Origin: Asterochloris sp. CNOR1
Taxonomy: Eukaryota > Chlorophyta > Trebouxiophyceae > Trebouxiales > Trebouxiaceae
Reading direction: 5' to 3'
DNA: 64,000 bases
Assembly: GCA_963969365.1 (NCBI GenBank)
Contig: OZ017756.1
Location: 1,736,001-1,800,000, forward strand
Shown: positions 23,201 to 34,700 of the stretch, in pieces
How the letters are laid out: each line of letters begins with the position of its first letter
Position numbering within the stretch: position 1 is the stretch's first letter
Made by a program: the position numbers and the translations under genes
Notes under the pieces: model-generated
Seen by the model: the letters and a program-made list of their open reading frames with translations, nothing else
The model's database searches: none
Told to the model about the DNA's origin: nothing

Positions 23201-23669
23201 TGGCAAGCGGCAGGACGACTTGCAGGAATGTGTGAAGACCTTCAAGACCCCCTGGTTTGAGGTGCGCCAGCAGCTCTTTCTCTGCTGTGTAGCAGACCTG
23301 CATTGTCAGGCGGCATCCAGCCCGGCAAGCCTCAAGGCATCCATGTTTCAATCTCTTCCAGCAGGGCTTTGTGGCGCATCTGCACATCTGACAGGTGGCG
23401 AAGTGCACTGCCAAAGCCAAGACTCTGAATGAGTCGCCTTGATATGTACACAGCATGTCTCGGCTGCACTCAATGAGATGCTTTTCTCGATGATGCAGGT
23501 CAGCAGCAAGGAGGACCTCCAGGTGAACCGAGATGGGGAGCCAATGAATGAAGATCACTACAAGTTCGAAATTGAGAAGCACAGGTTGCATATCATGGTG
23601 CCAGATGAGGCCAGACACCTGTTCAAATACTGGTCCCACCCAGACAGCAAGTCAGACAGACTGCACTAG
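20228..23669 (+). CDS. Bacterial-type lipid kinase (YegS/DAGK family)
   Basis: Members phosphorylate diacylglycerol-like or related lipids. Seven exons in exact phase, 366 residues: 20228-20468, 20954-21000, 21205-21346, 21572-21721, 22331-22504, 23086-23261, 23499-23669. An N-terminal leader of about 26 residues (MLIAATATWGLSACTASAQS) could be a targeting peptide. The catalytic domain shows ARIFVIAHGGKAQ, VLVAAGGDGSINQ (the GGDG nucleotide-binding motif, about residues 90-93), [71 protein letters not shown] (split here by an intron) and the C-terminal DGEP-like VNRDGEPMNEDHYKFEI. This is the layout of bacterial YegS proteins rather than of animal DAG or sphingosine kinases. Introns contain several exon echoes and a long G tract. 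Confidence 0.94.
21851..22178 (+). repeat. Exon echoes in intron 4 of the lipid kinase
   Basis: 21851-21900 is a decayed copy of the end of exon 4 (21672-21721): both read ...GTCCTG-G-AAGGC-TC-T--TTCA--ACAGG. 22101-22178 is a decayed copy of the start of exon 5 with its acceptor (22328-22395): both read GCAGGTCTGTTCC ... GAGCAGCAAG-AGGT-ACAGCCAAGGCGCCCC-like sequence. The second copy has an in-frame stop and is not a usable alternative exon. Confidence 0.8.
22677..22711 (+). repeat. 35-nt guanine tract
   Basis: A run of G interrupted by one A (22686), in intron 5 of the lipid kinase gene on the coding strand. Such a tract can form G-quadruplexes or R-loops during transcription. Its exact length may be a sequencing artefact. 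Confidence 0.85.
22958..22996 (+). repeat. Echo of the lipid kinase exon 6 start
   Basis: TGTATGTCCGCTTTGCAGGT-GCGGGCA resembles the acceptor and start of exon 6 at 23069-23105 (TGTATTCCTGCTGCGCAGGT-GCGGGCA), about 111 bp upstream of it. Confidence 0.65.
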
Positions 23670-23998
23670 GCTCCAGAAGATGTGCAACCCCCTCAAGAAA
23701 GCATGCGTTCTGCATGCATGAACACCCCACTGTATGGAGAGCATTATCAGATGTCAGTTGTCCTTTGGCCCCCATGAACTGCTCATTGAACCACAAGCAG
23801 CAAGCACTTGTAACAGGATCGCTGACAGTAAATGCAATCAGCAACCTGCAGATGCTCAATGCTTGGCGAGGGGTTATGACAGTGTTCATTTGGAAATGCC
23901 AAACGTCCATTGTTGCTACCGGTGGGGCACCTTTTATTCATTCCAGAAAAGACCAGGAGGACTGGGTTCGGGGCGGCTGCGGTCTGGGACTGAGCCTT
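23670..23998. other. Convergent 3' ends of lipid kinase and cyclin L
   Basis: 329 bp between the two stop codons. A TGTAA, the polyadenylation signal usual in green algae, lies at 23809-23813, 140 nt after the lipid kinase stop; chance occurrence cannot be excluded. Confidence 0.4.
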
Positions 23999-26900
23999 TC
24001 ATCTGCGGCCATAGTCCCGGTGCCTGTCGCGGTCTCTATCCCTATCGCGGTCACGCCTGTCATCATGGCGCCGCCTCTGGTCCCCTGGCCGGTGGTCATG
24101 CCGCCGGTCCCTATGCCTGCAACGCAAATGTCGATTGTCTACAAACAGGCAGCATATGCAGAAGCTACTGTTGTTTACACAAACACACTGAGGCAGCAAT
24201 GGCATGCAACAGCACATTGCCTCAAACTGCAGCACGGCAGAAGGGCAGCCTCAACAGCCACCATTGGCAGGGAGAAGCAGCCATGACATGGCATGCTTGA
24301 CCCATCTGGGTCAGTGCTTGCTGACGTTACAAACCATGTGACCTACAACACCATCTCTTCTCACGCCTGAGCAAATGAATGAATGTGATTCAATATGCCC
24401 ATGCCGCGATCTGCTGCCAGCAGGACCTGCACAATGCGTTCCCTTGCACCTCTCCAAATGTATAAACGTCACTCAACCAGGGCACCTGGCCAGGTTGGGA
24501 CGCGTAGCAACTGCTGCTGCACAAGAGGGCCAACTGGTTCAAGAGTTGGACAGGGATGCCAGGGGACACTGCTGCTGCCCACAACAGAGGCGGCCCCCCC
24601 AGTGCGGTCTGCACACCTCACCATGCATTTAGTCTCCTGGTCATGGGCTGCTGCGACAAAAGCCCTCAGGCACAGGTCCTGGCTGCCCTGCACAGGAGTG
24701 GGCTCACCTGGCGCGGTCTGTACGCCTTGCCCTGCGGTCAGCATCGGGAGAGTGATCTCGGCGCCTGTAGTCCCGGTCCTCGCGAGGTCCCATGCGGACA
24801 TCCCTGCAATACAGCGCAGCAGCATGTTCAGTGCCACAACAGCATTGGAGGTTTGCAGGATCAGACGGCCGCCCTGCGCTGAGAGCTGCAGGGGCGATTG
24901 GGGATCTGCTGAAGCCACTGCACCTTACCACCGGGGAGGTGCTGCACACGCAAGGCGCAGATATGTTGCACCGTTGCATGTGTTTGAGATGAGGTGCTGC
25001 CATGTAATACAGTGTTCTCTGTGGCATCTGGCGAATCCATAGCAGCTTTGGCTCAAGTGGGGGCCTGCCTCTCAAGTGGGGCTGCCTCTCAGACGCCAGA
25101 TGAGCCTTACAGCAGCACTGAGCAATGAAACAGGGACTCACACCCTAGTGTGGCCTGATGGCGGCCTTGTCTTGCAGCGCCAGGAGACCAGCATGCAGAA
25201 TGACACACTGCAGGCACAGAGGCAGAGGCAGTTGCGCCAGCAGTGGCGGGCCCCACAGGCGCCTGCATGTACCATTCCCAATCGCTCAAGTCGTGCTCAC
25301 ATGGGGTTCCAACCAGCTGACTGTGGTGTGTGGTGACATTGCACTGCATCCCAGGTTGTGGCAGTGGTGGCAAACCCTGCAGTCCCAGTGCTGACAACGC
25401 TCACCTGGGGTCAAGGTAGCTGTCTGTGGTGCGGTGGTGGCTGCGCGAGCGCTGGCGCGCTCTGCGCTCCCAGTCTGCGTCCCGCGAGCGCCCCAGGCTG
25501 CCCCGATGGGAGCTGCTGCTGGGGCTGTCTGGGGAGTGGTCCCTGCCCCGACTGGCTCGAGGGGAGTCCTGCAGCGGCCATGTGGCTTCAGTCAGAGCAT
25601 TTTGCTCAAAGACACTGACTAACTTACAGCAGCTGAGCCCTGCTTGTGCCAGACACATGAACGCAAAAGAGGGTGCAATGCACCCAAGCCTGCACCCTGT
25701 ATGATGCATTGCACCAACCACCTGCTGCAGGCGTCCCGATGGTGCCTGCTCCTGTACACCCCCCTCTGGCTCCCTGCTGCCCGCCCCATTTGCTAGCACA
25801 GCCTGGGGAGCCTCCTCGTCAACAGCTGCCTGCAGGGCCAACAGGAGCTGAAGGCCTCTGAGAATGTACCTGGTGACCAGTTTGAGGCAACACGCTCCAG
25901 TACGACCATTGCACAGCCCCTGCAGCACCCCCTGCAGCGCAGCACCCAGGTGCCACCCAGCTGTACGGTCGGGAGTGCCTGGGAGTGCATCTGATTGAAA
26001 GCCTTGTCAGCTTTTCCCAGAACAGCACCCAAAGACAAGAACATCGCGTGACTGAGCACAGCGTGAGGCACAAGTGCACCTGGGTGGCAGCCGTGTCAGC
26101 GCCTCCACCTGCATGCCCCCCCACAGGCGCCTCAGCTGCCTCAGAGGGGGCACGCGTTGAGGTGGGCGAGGCGTGGTGCTTCTTGGCTTCATTGGAGAGG
26201 GGGATGTAGGCTGCCTTGGGCCGCTGGTACAGGCTGTGCACCTCGCAGGCCACCTCTATCAGGTCTGGCTTCTTCACATGGAATACGGTCCACCAGGGCG
26301 GGTCCTCTGGCAAGGCAACCTGCAAACGCGCCATCGAGAAACTCAGATGATGCCTACTGCCCGAGTGAGTGGTGAAGGCTGCAGCAGATAGAGTGTACCA
26401 CCAAGGAGCTTCTCTGGCAGGCCAATCTGCACAGTGCCATGCACAATTTGAGTTCCCAGGTGCCTGAGCAGTAATGTGAGGGTGATGCTGCAGCCACAGG
26501 AATGCCGTCCTCTGGCGGAGCCGCTTGGAGAGACAGGTGACCATTCAAGATGAGATCCATGCAGGGCTGAGTGGGAGGGCTGAGTAGGGACACACTATTG
26601 AGCAGTGAAGCCCCCCGGCAGTGCCACCTGCAAACCCAGGCAACAGCATCTCAGGCCACCACCTCGAATGATAGTGTGAGGGAGTCTGCCGCAGGTGGTG
26701 CTCAGGATGCTACACAGTGCACACCAGAGCAGCCCTGCTGACAGCTCCCATGCCTGTGAGCAGGCGGCTTGAAAAAAGCACTTGTCTGGCAAGCTGTTCA
26801 TCCCTGCACCTGCCAGTGATTAGTGCCAGCAAGAGACGTGTCTGCTGAAGGGATGCATACGACTTGGCATGCTGAGCTGCGCTTCACAGAGGGCTCCTGG

Positions 26901-29900
26901 CAGCACAAAGGCCTGCATAGAGAGACAACACGCAGGTTCAGCTTGAGTGGTCAATGCAGCTGTCCGACCAGCCTTAGCCAAGCAGTGCACGACACTTATT
27001 GCCACAGCAGGAGAAATTTGACAGCCTGTATCTCTACCACTTATTGCTGGGTGAAACCCTGTAGGCAGGCTCTGATGGCCCCAGGCAGTGGCAGCTGCAG
27101 GCTAGGTGCCTTGTGGCCCAAGCAGGTCCTCTGCACGGCTGGATGTCAAGGTGCACATGTGATGCAGCTGGAAGCAGGTGCATTCCCTGGCTGACTGCGC
27201 CTTCAGCCAGAGAGATGACTGGATCCAGGTCACTCCCATGCAATAAATGGTGGTTACAGACAGCAGACCTTGAGGGTCCTGCCCTGTCCGGGCTGCCCTG
27301 AGTGCATGGCCTGATGCTCGCTTGTCTGGTGCCACGGCAGCACGACACTGGTATTGTGATCAACCCAAAGATGAGGCAACGCAGATAAATCACCTTGAGA
27401 CGCCTTGCAGCCAGAAAGATGATGCCGCAGGCGACCACCTCGCACTTGTACTGGACACACAGCGTTGTGCGCAAGCTGCAGACAAGAGATGCTACCCTGA
27501 GATGAGGCCTCACTGCTGGGCACGATAGCATGATGCAGATGCAGAGGCACAGAGCAACATTTGATGCATCAGCAGCCAAATGCTGAAGGATCACGCCGCA
27601 ATGGCATCTGGATTCTTCATGGCTTGCTCTTGAAAGCACTACTTCTACCGCTGGCATGGACTGTGTGCGTTGATCTGCATCGGCAGAGGCAGTTAATCAG
27701 ATACATGCCCATCGGAGCAACGCACATCCTCACACACCGACAGCATGCTTGGGCAGTGCTACCTGCTGCAGCCTGACTCCTCTATCACTCTGAGTGAGCA
27801 GACCTCTTTCAGATGATTGGCCAGCATCGCAACCAGTGCCCCTGTCCCCACCTGTCGTTGCTGAGGCTCCAGGCCTCCTGCAGCAGGGCCTTGTCATTGA
27901 GCCCCAGCAGCTGCAGGTAGTTGAGCACGAACTTGTGTGGGTGGTCTACATGAGTGATGAAGCCAAAGGCGTTGAGCGCCATCCTCTCCAGCTGGTACAG
28001 CTGATTCTTCAGGCGGGCATATGTCTGCAGGGCAACACCTGATTCTTACACTGATTTGATGTGGAGTGATCGAGGTACCCTAAGGGCTCACCTTCCTGTG
28101 CCGATAGTCCAGGCCTATCCATCTCCACTGAACCCAGGTCTCAGTCAGCTCAAGTTGATGTAGCAATGGCTTCCTCAGGCCCCACCTGACTGTAAACGTC
28201 AAGAGCAACTGCCGAGTCTGAGGGCACAAGCATGGAGATGTGCAGTCCCACAGGATGGTGAGACGTCGGCCTCAACAAGTAGAACATGCATTCAGCACCA
28301 GAGCCATGCAAGCTGAAGAGGTGCATTGAGCGTGGGTTAGCTGAAGCCAACCTGGCTGTGAGACCTTGGGGCGACCACTGGCCTCTTGCAGCAGCAAAGC
28401 CCTCACCTGGCTGTAGAAGTCCAGGATGCGCAGTGACTTGCCCTCCCGCCGACGCTCGATGCGGTCAAACACCAGCAGTAGGTAGCGCGCATGCAGCTGG
28501 TTCTCCTCCAGCTTCCCCGCCAGAAAGCAGCAGGCCGCAGCAGCTGCCTGCAGCAATGAGCAGAAGCTTTGACGCACAGCCGCCTCAGAGTCTGTGCTGC
28601 TTCTCTTAAAGCTTGTTCCAGGCCTTGCAGGTACAACTCCTCCAGCCAGCTGTGGGCAGCATGCCGCAGCAGGCACCTGCAGCACCAGACTCAGTAGTCT
28701 TGGCATCCCATTGGCTGATATCTGCACACCCTGCAGCTGGGTCAACTCCAGCTTGTCTGCAAGGATGCAGCAGGCTGCAGCAGCTGCCTGCAGCAGCTGC
28801 CTGCAGCAGTAAGTACAGACACTGAGATGGGGCAGAAGCTCCATCTCGAATAGAGCGCCATGCCAACTGTGGCCGATACACGCCTCACAGCTGAGTCTCC
28901 TGCAGGGCACCTGTTAGCGAGCAGCTGATTGCAGACCCTGCCTGCAACACCTGGGGTCTGAGGCGTCCTGATGATCAGTCTGCAGTGGTCGGTACAACCA
29001 GGAGTGCCAGTAAATTGCACTGCCGCCTGCATGTTTTCCAGCTGGTGTACCTGTGGCATGCCAGCTGGACACCAGCCAGTACTGGCCAGCTGCAACAATG
29101 GCCATGCTCACTGCAATGTCATGTCAACTTTGCTCTGCATCTGGCAGCCTACAGAGTCTACCTAACGGGACCCCGCTGCGGCTGTCGTCATTTACACTTC
29201 AAAGATCATGCCTTGTGCCTGTGGGTGACACCCCAGAGTGCTGACTCACATGCACAGCAGCCTTCTTGCCATGCAACTCACCTTGACATCCACCTCCACA
29301 AGGCTGTGCTTGGAATAGAAGCGGTGCAGTAACACCTGCCCTGTGGCGGCGACAGCCTGGGGAGCCTTCAGCAGCGTGGTGGCCTCCTGCAGGCCGACAT
29401 GCCAGAGGTGACGGAGTGCAGCAGAATGCAGGCTGCAGCAGCCAGAGTAGCCTTGAAGGGTGCCACTCGCTTTCTGCATGCTAGAGAAGCAGAGCCGCAC
29501 AGCCTGCTGACAAGGCAAACATGTGTATTGCACACAGCAGTGGTCACATCTTGTGTATGCCTGCAGCAGGTGAACATGGCAAGAGAGCCTGCACCAAGCT
29601 GAGCACCCAGATGGTCGACTACCACCGCCAGACATTCATGTAGACCACAGAGCACAGGATGCCTGCATGTATGCAGCGCAAGCTGCAGCAGGCTGACATT
29701 TGCAAGAATGCCTATATGAAGCAGGGGCACCTGGATGATTTCACATCCATAGATACGCAGCTGGCGCTCCTCCTCTGTGCTGACGCCGCTGAGCCTGGAG
29801 GGGCTGTTCTGGAGCTCCTCAGCTGTCAAGTAGAAGTTGTCCAGTTGCAGCAGATGCTGTTGCTGCTGCTGCTGCTTGTCCACAAATACCATGGGGTAGG

Positions 29901-29907
29901 ATGCCAT
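23999..29907 (-). CDS. Cyclin L with C-terminal arginine/serine-rich tail
   Basis: L-type cyclins pair with CDK11-type kinases and act in nuclear speckles in pre-mRNA splicing. Nine exons in exact phase, 431 residues: 29907-29731, 29386-29282, 28547-28407, 28024-27852, 27475-27394, 26319-26080, 25568-25405, 24803-24708, 24116-23999. After a Gln run (residues about 12-17) come DNFYLTAEELQNSPSR, EEERQLRIYGCEIIQ, LLHRFYSKHSLVEVDVK, AAAAACCFLAGKLEENQ, ERMAFNAFGFITHVDHPHKF, QEAWSLSNDSLRTTLCVQY, CGIIFLAARRLKVALPEDPPWW and HVKKPDLIEVACEVHSLYQ: two cyclin folds as in cyclin L. Residues about 307-431 are rich in RS, RD and RRH. Introns are long and contain echoes of exons 3 and 6. Confidence 0.95.
26597..26640 (-). 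repeat. Echo of the cyclin L exon 6 start
   Basis: The minus strand reads CTGCAGGTGGCACTGCCGG (peptide QVALPGG), resembling the true acceptor and start at 26319 (GCAGGTTGCCTTGCCAGAGG, QVALPEDPP). It lies 280 bp upstream in transcription order. Confidence 0.5.
28605..28805 (-). repeat. Echoes of cyclin L exon 3 in the intron before it
   Basis: 28735-28795 aligns base for base with 28495-28555 at an offset of exactly 240 bp (acceptor plus the first about 50 bp of exon 3) with roughly one change in five. Translated, it gives QAAAAACCILADKLELTQL against the true QAAAAACCFLAGKLEENQL. A weaker third copy lies at about 28621-28680. Confidence 0.85.
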
Positions 29908-30289
29908 GACCGCTTTGCTCAAACAGCTGCCGTGAGATCAGACCAGGTGATACCACAGTAGCAGCTGCTGCTGTCGGTGTATCAGAAGCTGTTCAGGCGC
30001 AGAGCCATGCCGGACTGCTTTCGACTTTCAGATGGCAGTGTGGAAACATGAATGAGCGAGCCCGCACGGCACTGTGCTCCACAACACTGTGCTCCAGTCT
30101 GACAGATCTGTGCAATTGTAGATGTCAGACCATGTTTCTGTTGCTGGCTCAGGGGACACAAGCATGTCACGAGTGCATGTAGAGCATCAATGGCTCGAGT
30201 ATTGGACCAGCTGATGCTCCTGCAGGTGCCTGAAAGCTGCCAAGCTGGAGATCTGGCAGTTTCTGCGGGTAGAGACTTTCACCTTTAAA
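29908..30289. other. Upstream region of cyclin L
   Basis: About 380 bp between the cyclin L start codon and the ankyrin-repeat remnant. It presumably contains the cyclin L promoter. No recognisable frame or motif was found. Confidence 0.4.
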
Positions 30290-30775
30290 GATTACTTGCT
30301 CGAGAAGATCAGCCTCTGCGCAGCCAGAAAGGCCATGTGAATGTGCTGCGGTGGGCATGCGAGCAGGGCTGCCGTGCCTGGAGCTCAAGCACATGCGAGG
30401 CTGCAGCCGGAGGGGACCACCTGGCAGTGCCGCAGTATGCCCATCGGCATGGCTGTGCCTGGAGCTCAAGCACGTGCGAGGCTGCAGCCAGAGGGGGCCA
30501 CCTGGCAGTGCTGCACTATGCCCGTCGGCACGGCTGTGCCTGGAGCTCAAGCACGTGCGAGGCTGCAGGAGAGGAGGCCACCTGGCAGTGCTGCAGTTTG
30601 CCCACCAGAATGGCTGTGCCTGGGGCCCAGAAGTCTGCAGTGCAGCTGCCCAACGCGGCAACCTCAGCATTCTGAAGTAGCTTGCGCCAGAACGGCTGCC
30701 CGTGGGACAGCAGCACAAGTGCCCAAGCAGCTGTCAATGACAATCTTACAGTTTTGAGGTGGGCTCGTCAACACT
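30290..30775 (+). pseudogene. Ankyrin-repeat protein remnant
   Basis: Five or six repeats of 27-28 residues with consensus GCAWSSSTCEAAARGGHLAVLHYARRH (units near 30367, 30450, 30531, 30611 and 30692; DNA period 80-84 bp), the last closer to the family norm (GCPWDSSTSAQAAVNDNLTV). This Trp-containing ankyrin repeat type is common in algal and protist genomes and in some large DNA viruses. The repeats are spread over more than one frame with a few breaks, so it does not read as one protein. No start codon or second domain was found. Short introns could explain one break, but not all. Confidence 0.7.
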
Positions 30776-31768
30776 GCCTGTAGTGGTCCCGCCAGGAGTG
30801 CCTTGGGTTGCACTGTTGGCATGAGCCCAGCCCCTGTATTCTTGTGTTTCTTGCACAGCAGCAAGCATACTTGCTTTTTGGACATCGTGCTCAGGCTTGT
30901 GTCTCTGCAACTAAAGATGACAGATGCATTTTCCTCACTCAAAGCACCTCTGCCTGACAAGGCTCCCATGAGGTGGTACTGAGTATTGTGACCTTTGCTT
31001 CATAGAATCAGACCTGATCTGACCTTGCATGCTTGAGCAAGCTTGGGAACAAGTCTTGCTTTGGGCCGGTGGTGACAAGGCATGCCAATCTACAAGGAGT
31101 TCACATTATAGCTGGCAGAACATATTGCCATGAACAACAGGCTGTAATCAGCGCCCATGCTGTCTACAGAGCAACCTTTGCCTGAAGCCCCACGATGACA
31201 TGCTCTTGGATATTGTTTAATTCAATTGGAGAGCTGGGAAACAAGGGCCAGAGAGCTACATGAGGCTTATATTGTGCTGCAGTCTCACACCCATTTGCGC
31301 TTTCGCCTGTGCTACATTTCAAATGCTGCAGGGGTTCCAGGCACCCAGATGTTGGCTGACAGCTCACTATATCAGGTCATGCAGGCAAGAACCTCAGATT
31401 GCAGCCCTTTCAGACAAGCATAATAAAAATGACATGCAGGATGGTCAAAATTGATGGGGTCAAGGATACTCGGGTGTAGTGTTGTGCTTGGGGGCAGCTT
31501 ATGAATGCTGTGGAAAACATCTGGACCTGCAAGGCTGGGGGAGCAGTTGAAGCGCAGGCTAAGAAAGTGTCAGAATTCTGCGACACCTCTGTGAGGTGGC
31601 AAAGTAAAGCTGGTGACATCAGTTGGTTTGCAGCAGCCCATGCGGCCCAAAGCCAGGAGGACTGCATGACAGTGCACAGTGCCTGCTGGGCAAGCTGCAC
31701 GCAGCCTAAGCAGGCAGCTTGAGACACAGAATTCGCCCGCAGGGCCAGACTGCTGTGCAGCCACAGCC
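30776..31768. other. Downstream region of the UCH-related gene
   Basis: About 990 bp with no recognisable gene. A plus-strand frame of 73 codons (31501-31722) has no family resemblance. The part nearest 31768 should be the 3' UTR of the UCH-related gene. Confidence 0.4.
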
Positions 31769-34700
31769 TCACAGGCTTTGCTGCTGCTCGTAGAACAGCA
31801 CTGAGGGCTGGGAGCGGTTGCTCTTGATGCTGGCCTGGACTGCCTGCCAGTCCCCGACGTAGGCAATGTTTACATCGTCAAACAGCAGCCAGTCATTCAG
31901 CTCCTCGCTCAGGGCATATGCCTGGTAGTGGTGCCCAAAGTAGCAGATCACGCTGCGCAGCAGGTGGGGGGGCTGCTGGGTGGGCAGTCCCTTGAACAGG
32001 CTGCCCAGGCGCACTGAGGGACTCAGTGCGTCCACAGCTGCGGCAATGGCGTCTGTGGAGGCCTGCAGAGGAACGCCATTGGGTCGCTGAAGGGCACTAG
32101 TCAGACCAGCAGCTCTAGCTCCAACATGCTAAAGTGCCAAGAACTTGTCTCCCTGACTGGTGGACATTGTTGACTAAGCTGAACACAGCTGCCAAGTGAC
32201 CTGCTACAGCAATGCAGATGTCAGCCGCCTGTGCAGCCCAGGGCCGACTCAAGTCATGCAGAACAGTTGCACAAGGAGCAGCTCACATCAGTGGGCAGCG
32301 TATGCATCGTGGGCAGAGTGCAACTTCTGACCCATGTGTGCCGTTGCACAACCTGCACCTAGCAGCGTGCGACTCATGCGAGTGAACTTGCTGCCCGGCA
32401 GCTGGCCCAACTTGCAAGAGCTGATTTTGCGCAGGAAGAGGAGTGGGTGTAGCTTGGACCAGCCGACTGGCAGCAGAGTCACATGTGCTTCAGCGTGTAC
32501 AGACACCCCTGAATAGAGTGTGCACGACAGGACCAGCCAGGCGTGGCCTCACTCACATCCCAGAGTGTACAGCCTCCCATGCACAGCGTCTACGCAGAAG
32601 CACCGGCCAATCAGCTATCACCCTCATGTAAGCAGACTGCGCACTGTGCATGCTTTCTGTGCAGGCACCTGTGCTGATGTCTCACCTGAGCAGAGTCCCA
32701 CCCCAGCGCCAGCGTGAACACGCGGGGCGCTCCCAGCAAGGTCAGCTCGGGCGGATTGCCCTGGCCGCCCCTGCCCACCTGGGCCGCCCGCAGCAACACC
32801 TCAAAGCTGCCCCCGCGGCCATGCTCGAAGGCCTGCCTCAGCGCCTGCAAAGAGCCACAGAGGCCATGTCAACCACCCACACGTAACATGCAGCACCTCT
32901 GTGACAGGAGGCGCGTCACTGGTGGATGCAGGATGGTGGTCCAAGGCACTGATGCCCAACATGTAGCGCTGCAGTGCCCCATCTGCATCATGGGCGTGTG
33001 ATGCTCTTGAGGATGTTGTGCAGCTGCTGGCGTCCAGCAGCCAGTGACATAGCCGAGATGAGCTGCATCCAGCAGCAAGACATGCAGGTTCTTTTGCGCT
33101 GCAGAAACCTGCGTGACTGCGCTGCTGCAGCCATCTTGCTTTGAGGGGGAGTTTGACTGCAGCCAACCGACAGCTGCTCAGCCTGCCACTCCACCCCTGG
33201 AGTGGCTCTGTTCTGCAGACAGAACAATTGTTTTGCAGCAGCCAACAGTTCGAGCACTGCCCTCATCCAGACAGGCCTCAGGTAGCTCCACCGCCAGTGC
33301 AGGTGAAACTACGCACCAAACGGTTCCTCAGCCCTTAACAGGCACCGGCTGGCCCAGCCTCCCAAGCAGTACAACTGCGTCAACCCACAGTCCACAGAGA
33401 CTGCTCTTACCTTGACAGGCACCAGGTGACTCCACTTCCAGTACTGCTGCATCTCCACGACAGAGGGGTCCCTCAGCAGGCGCCTGGCAGCCGCCGCCTG
33501 CTGCTGCTGCTGCGCCTGCTGGCGCAGCTGGTTGGCCGAGGCTTTGCTCTGCTGCTGCTGCCAGGTGCCCACATCACCCCCACGAGGCTTTTTTGCTGCA
33601 GGTGCCTCGTCATCAGATGGCGGGCAGGGCTCCTGCACATCACCAAAGATCACGTTGAGTCAGTCATTGGCATGGCAATGTGACAGCGGTTGCCAGCGGA
33701 CAGGGCGATGCAGTGGGCAGCATCAAGGCTGGAAGCCTTGACCTGCAATGGTCCTTGGAAAAACCTGGGATGCCACCAGCAATGGGAGCACTTCGCATCC
33801 AGCCAGAAGGTCATGCTGCAAATACCCAAGCCATCCTATTTTTGGCTGCAGGCACTCTCGTACATGAAGGCTTCACACCTGTGTGCAGCTCATTGGGCCA
33901 GCACGCAGGGGCTCAGCACCCCCAGAGCTGAGGGCATGCGCAACCAATTGAAGGCTGAGCCCCTGTTCTCACCTGGACCTTAAGGCCAAACACGTCCTGC
34001 ACCATGCTGACATCTGTGACCTGGGCAGCACTCGTGCTGTTGGCCAAGCCCGCCTCTCCCTTAGGCAGGGCCAGGAGGGTTTGTCCGGGGCTACCAGCTG
34101 CGGCCACGCCCACAGCAGGGATCATGCCGCCGCCGCTGGGTGCACCCTGGCGCGGGACACGCACCACTTCAGGCAGCTGGGGATCGGGCACTGACTCGGC
34201 TGCCTGCCCCAGCTGCGCGCGGTATAGGCAGTTGAACACCTCGCCCAGCACCTGAGACAAGGGCACAACGAGGTCGGGAGCTGGATTTGCTTGCTGCCTG
34301 CCTGCCCCAGCTGCATGCTCTACAGGCAGTCAGGGGCACAAAGAGGATAGACACTAGGTTGCGCCCAAGCTGTGCCGTAGTGAAGGCGGCTGGAAATGTT
34401 CCCAAACACCTGCTACACACAAGCACTCCCGAGTTCAAGCACTGACAATTGAGATGGCTGCCTGCCCCAACTGCATGCACTTTAGGCAGCCGAACGCGCC
34501 TGGCACTCTGCACTTTGGGAGCTGAAGTGAGGCAACAACGTCAATTGCTGCTTGTGTGTGCACTGCTGGGCTGGGCACAGTGCAGGCAACAGACATCAGG
34601 CCCTTGCTACCCTGCTGGGTCCTTTAATGTTCCAACTGCTGAGGGTGGATGCCCACCTCGGCACCTGTTGTGATCGTTTGGTCATGCAGATGTCAACTGC

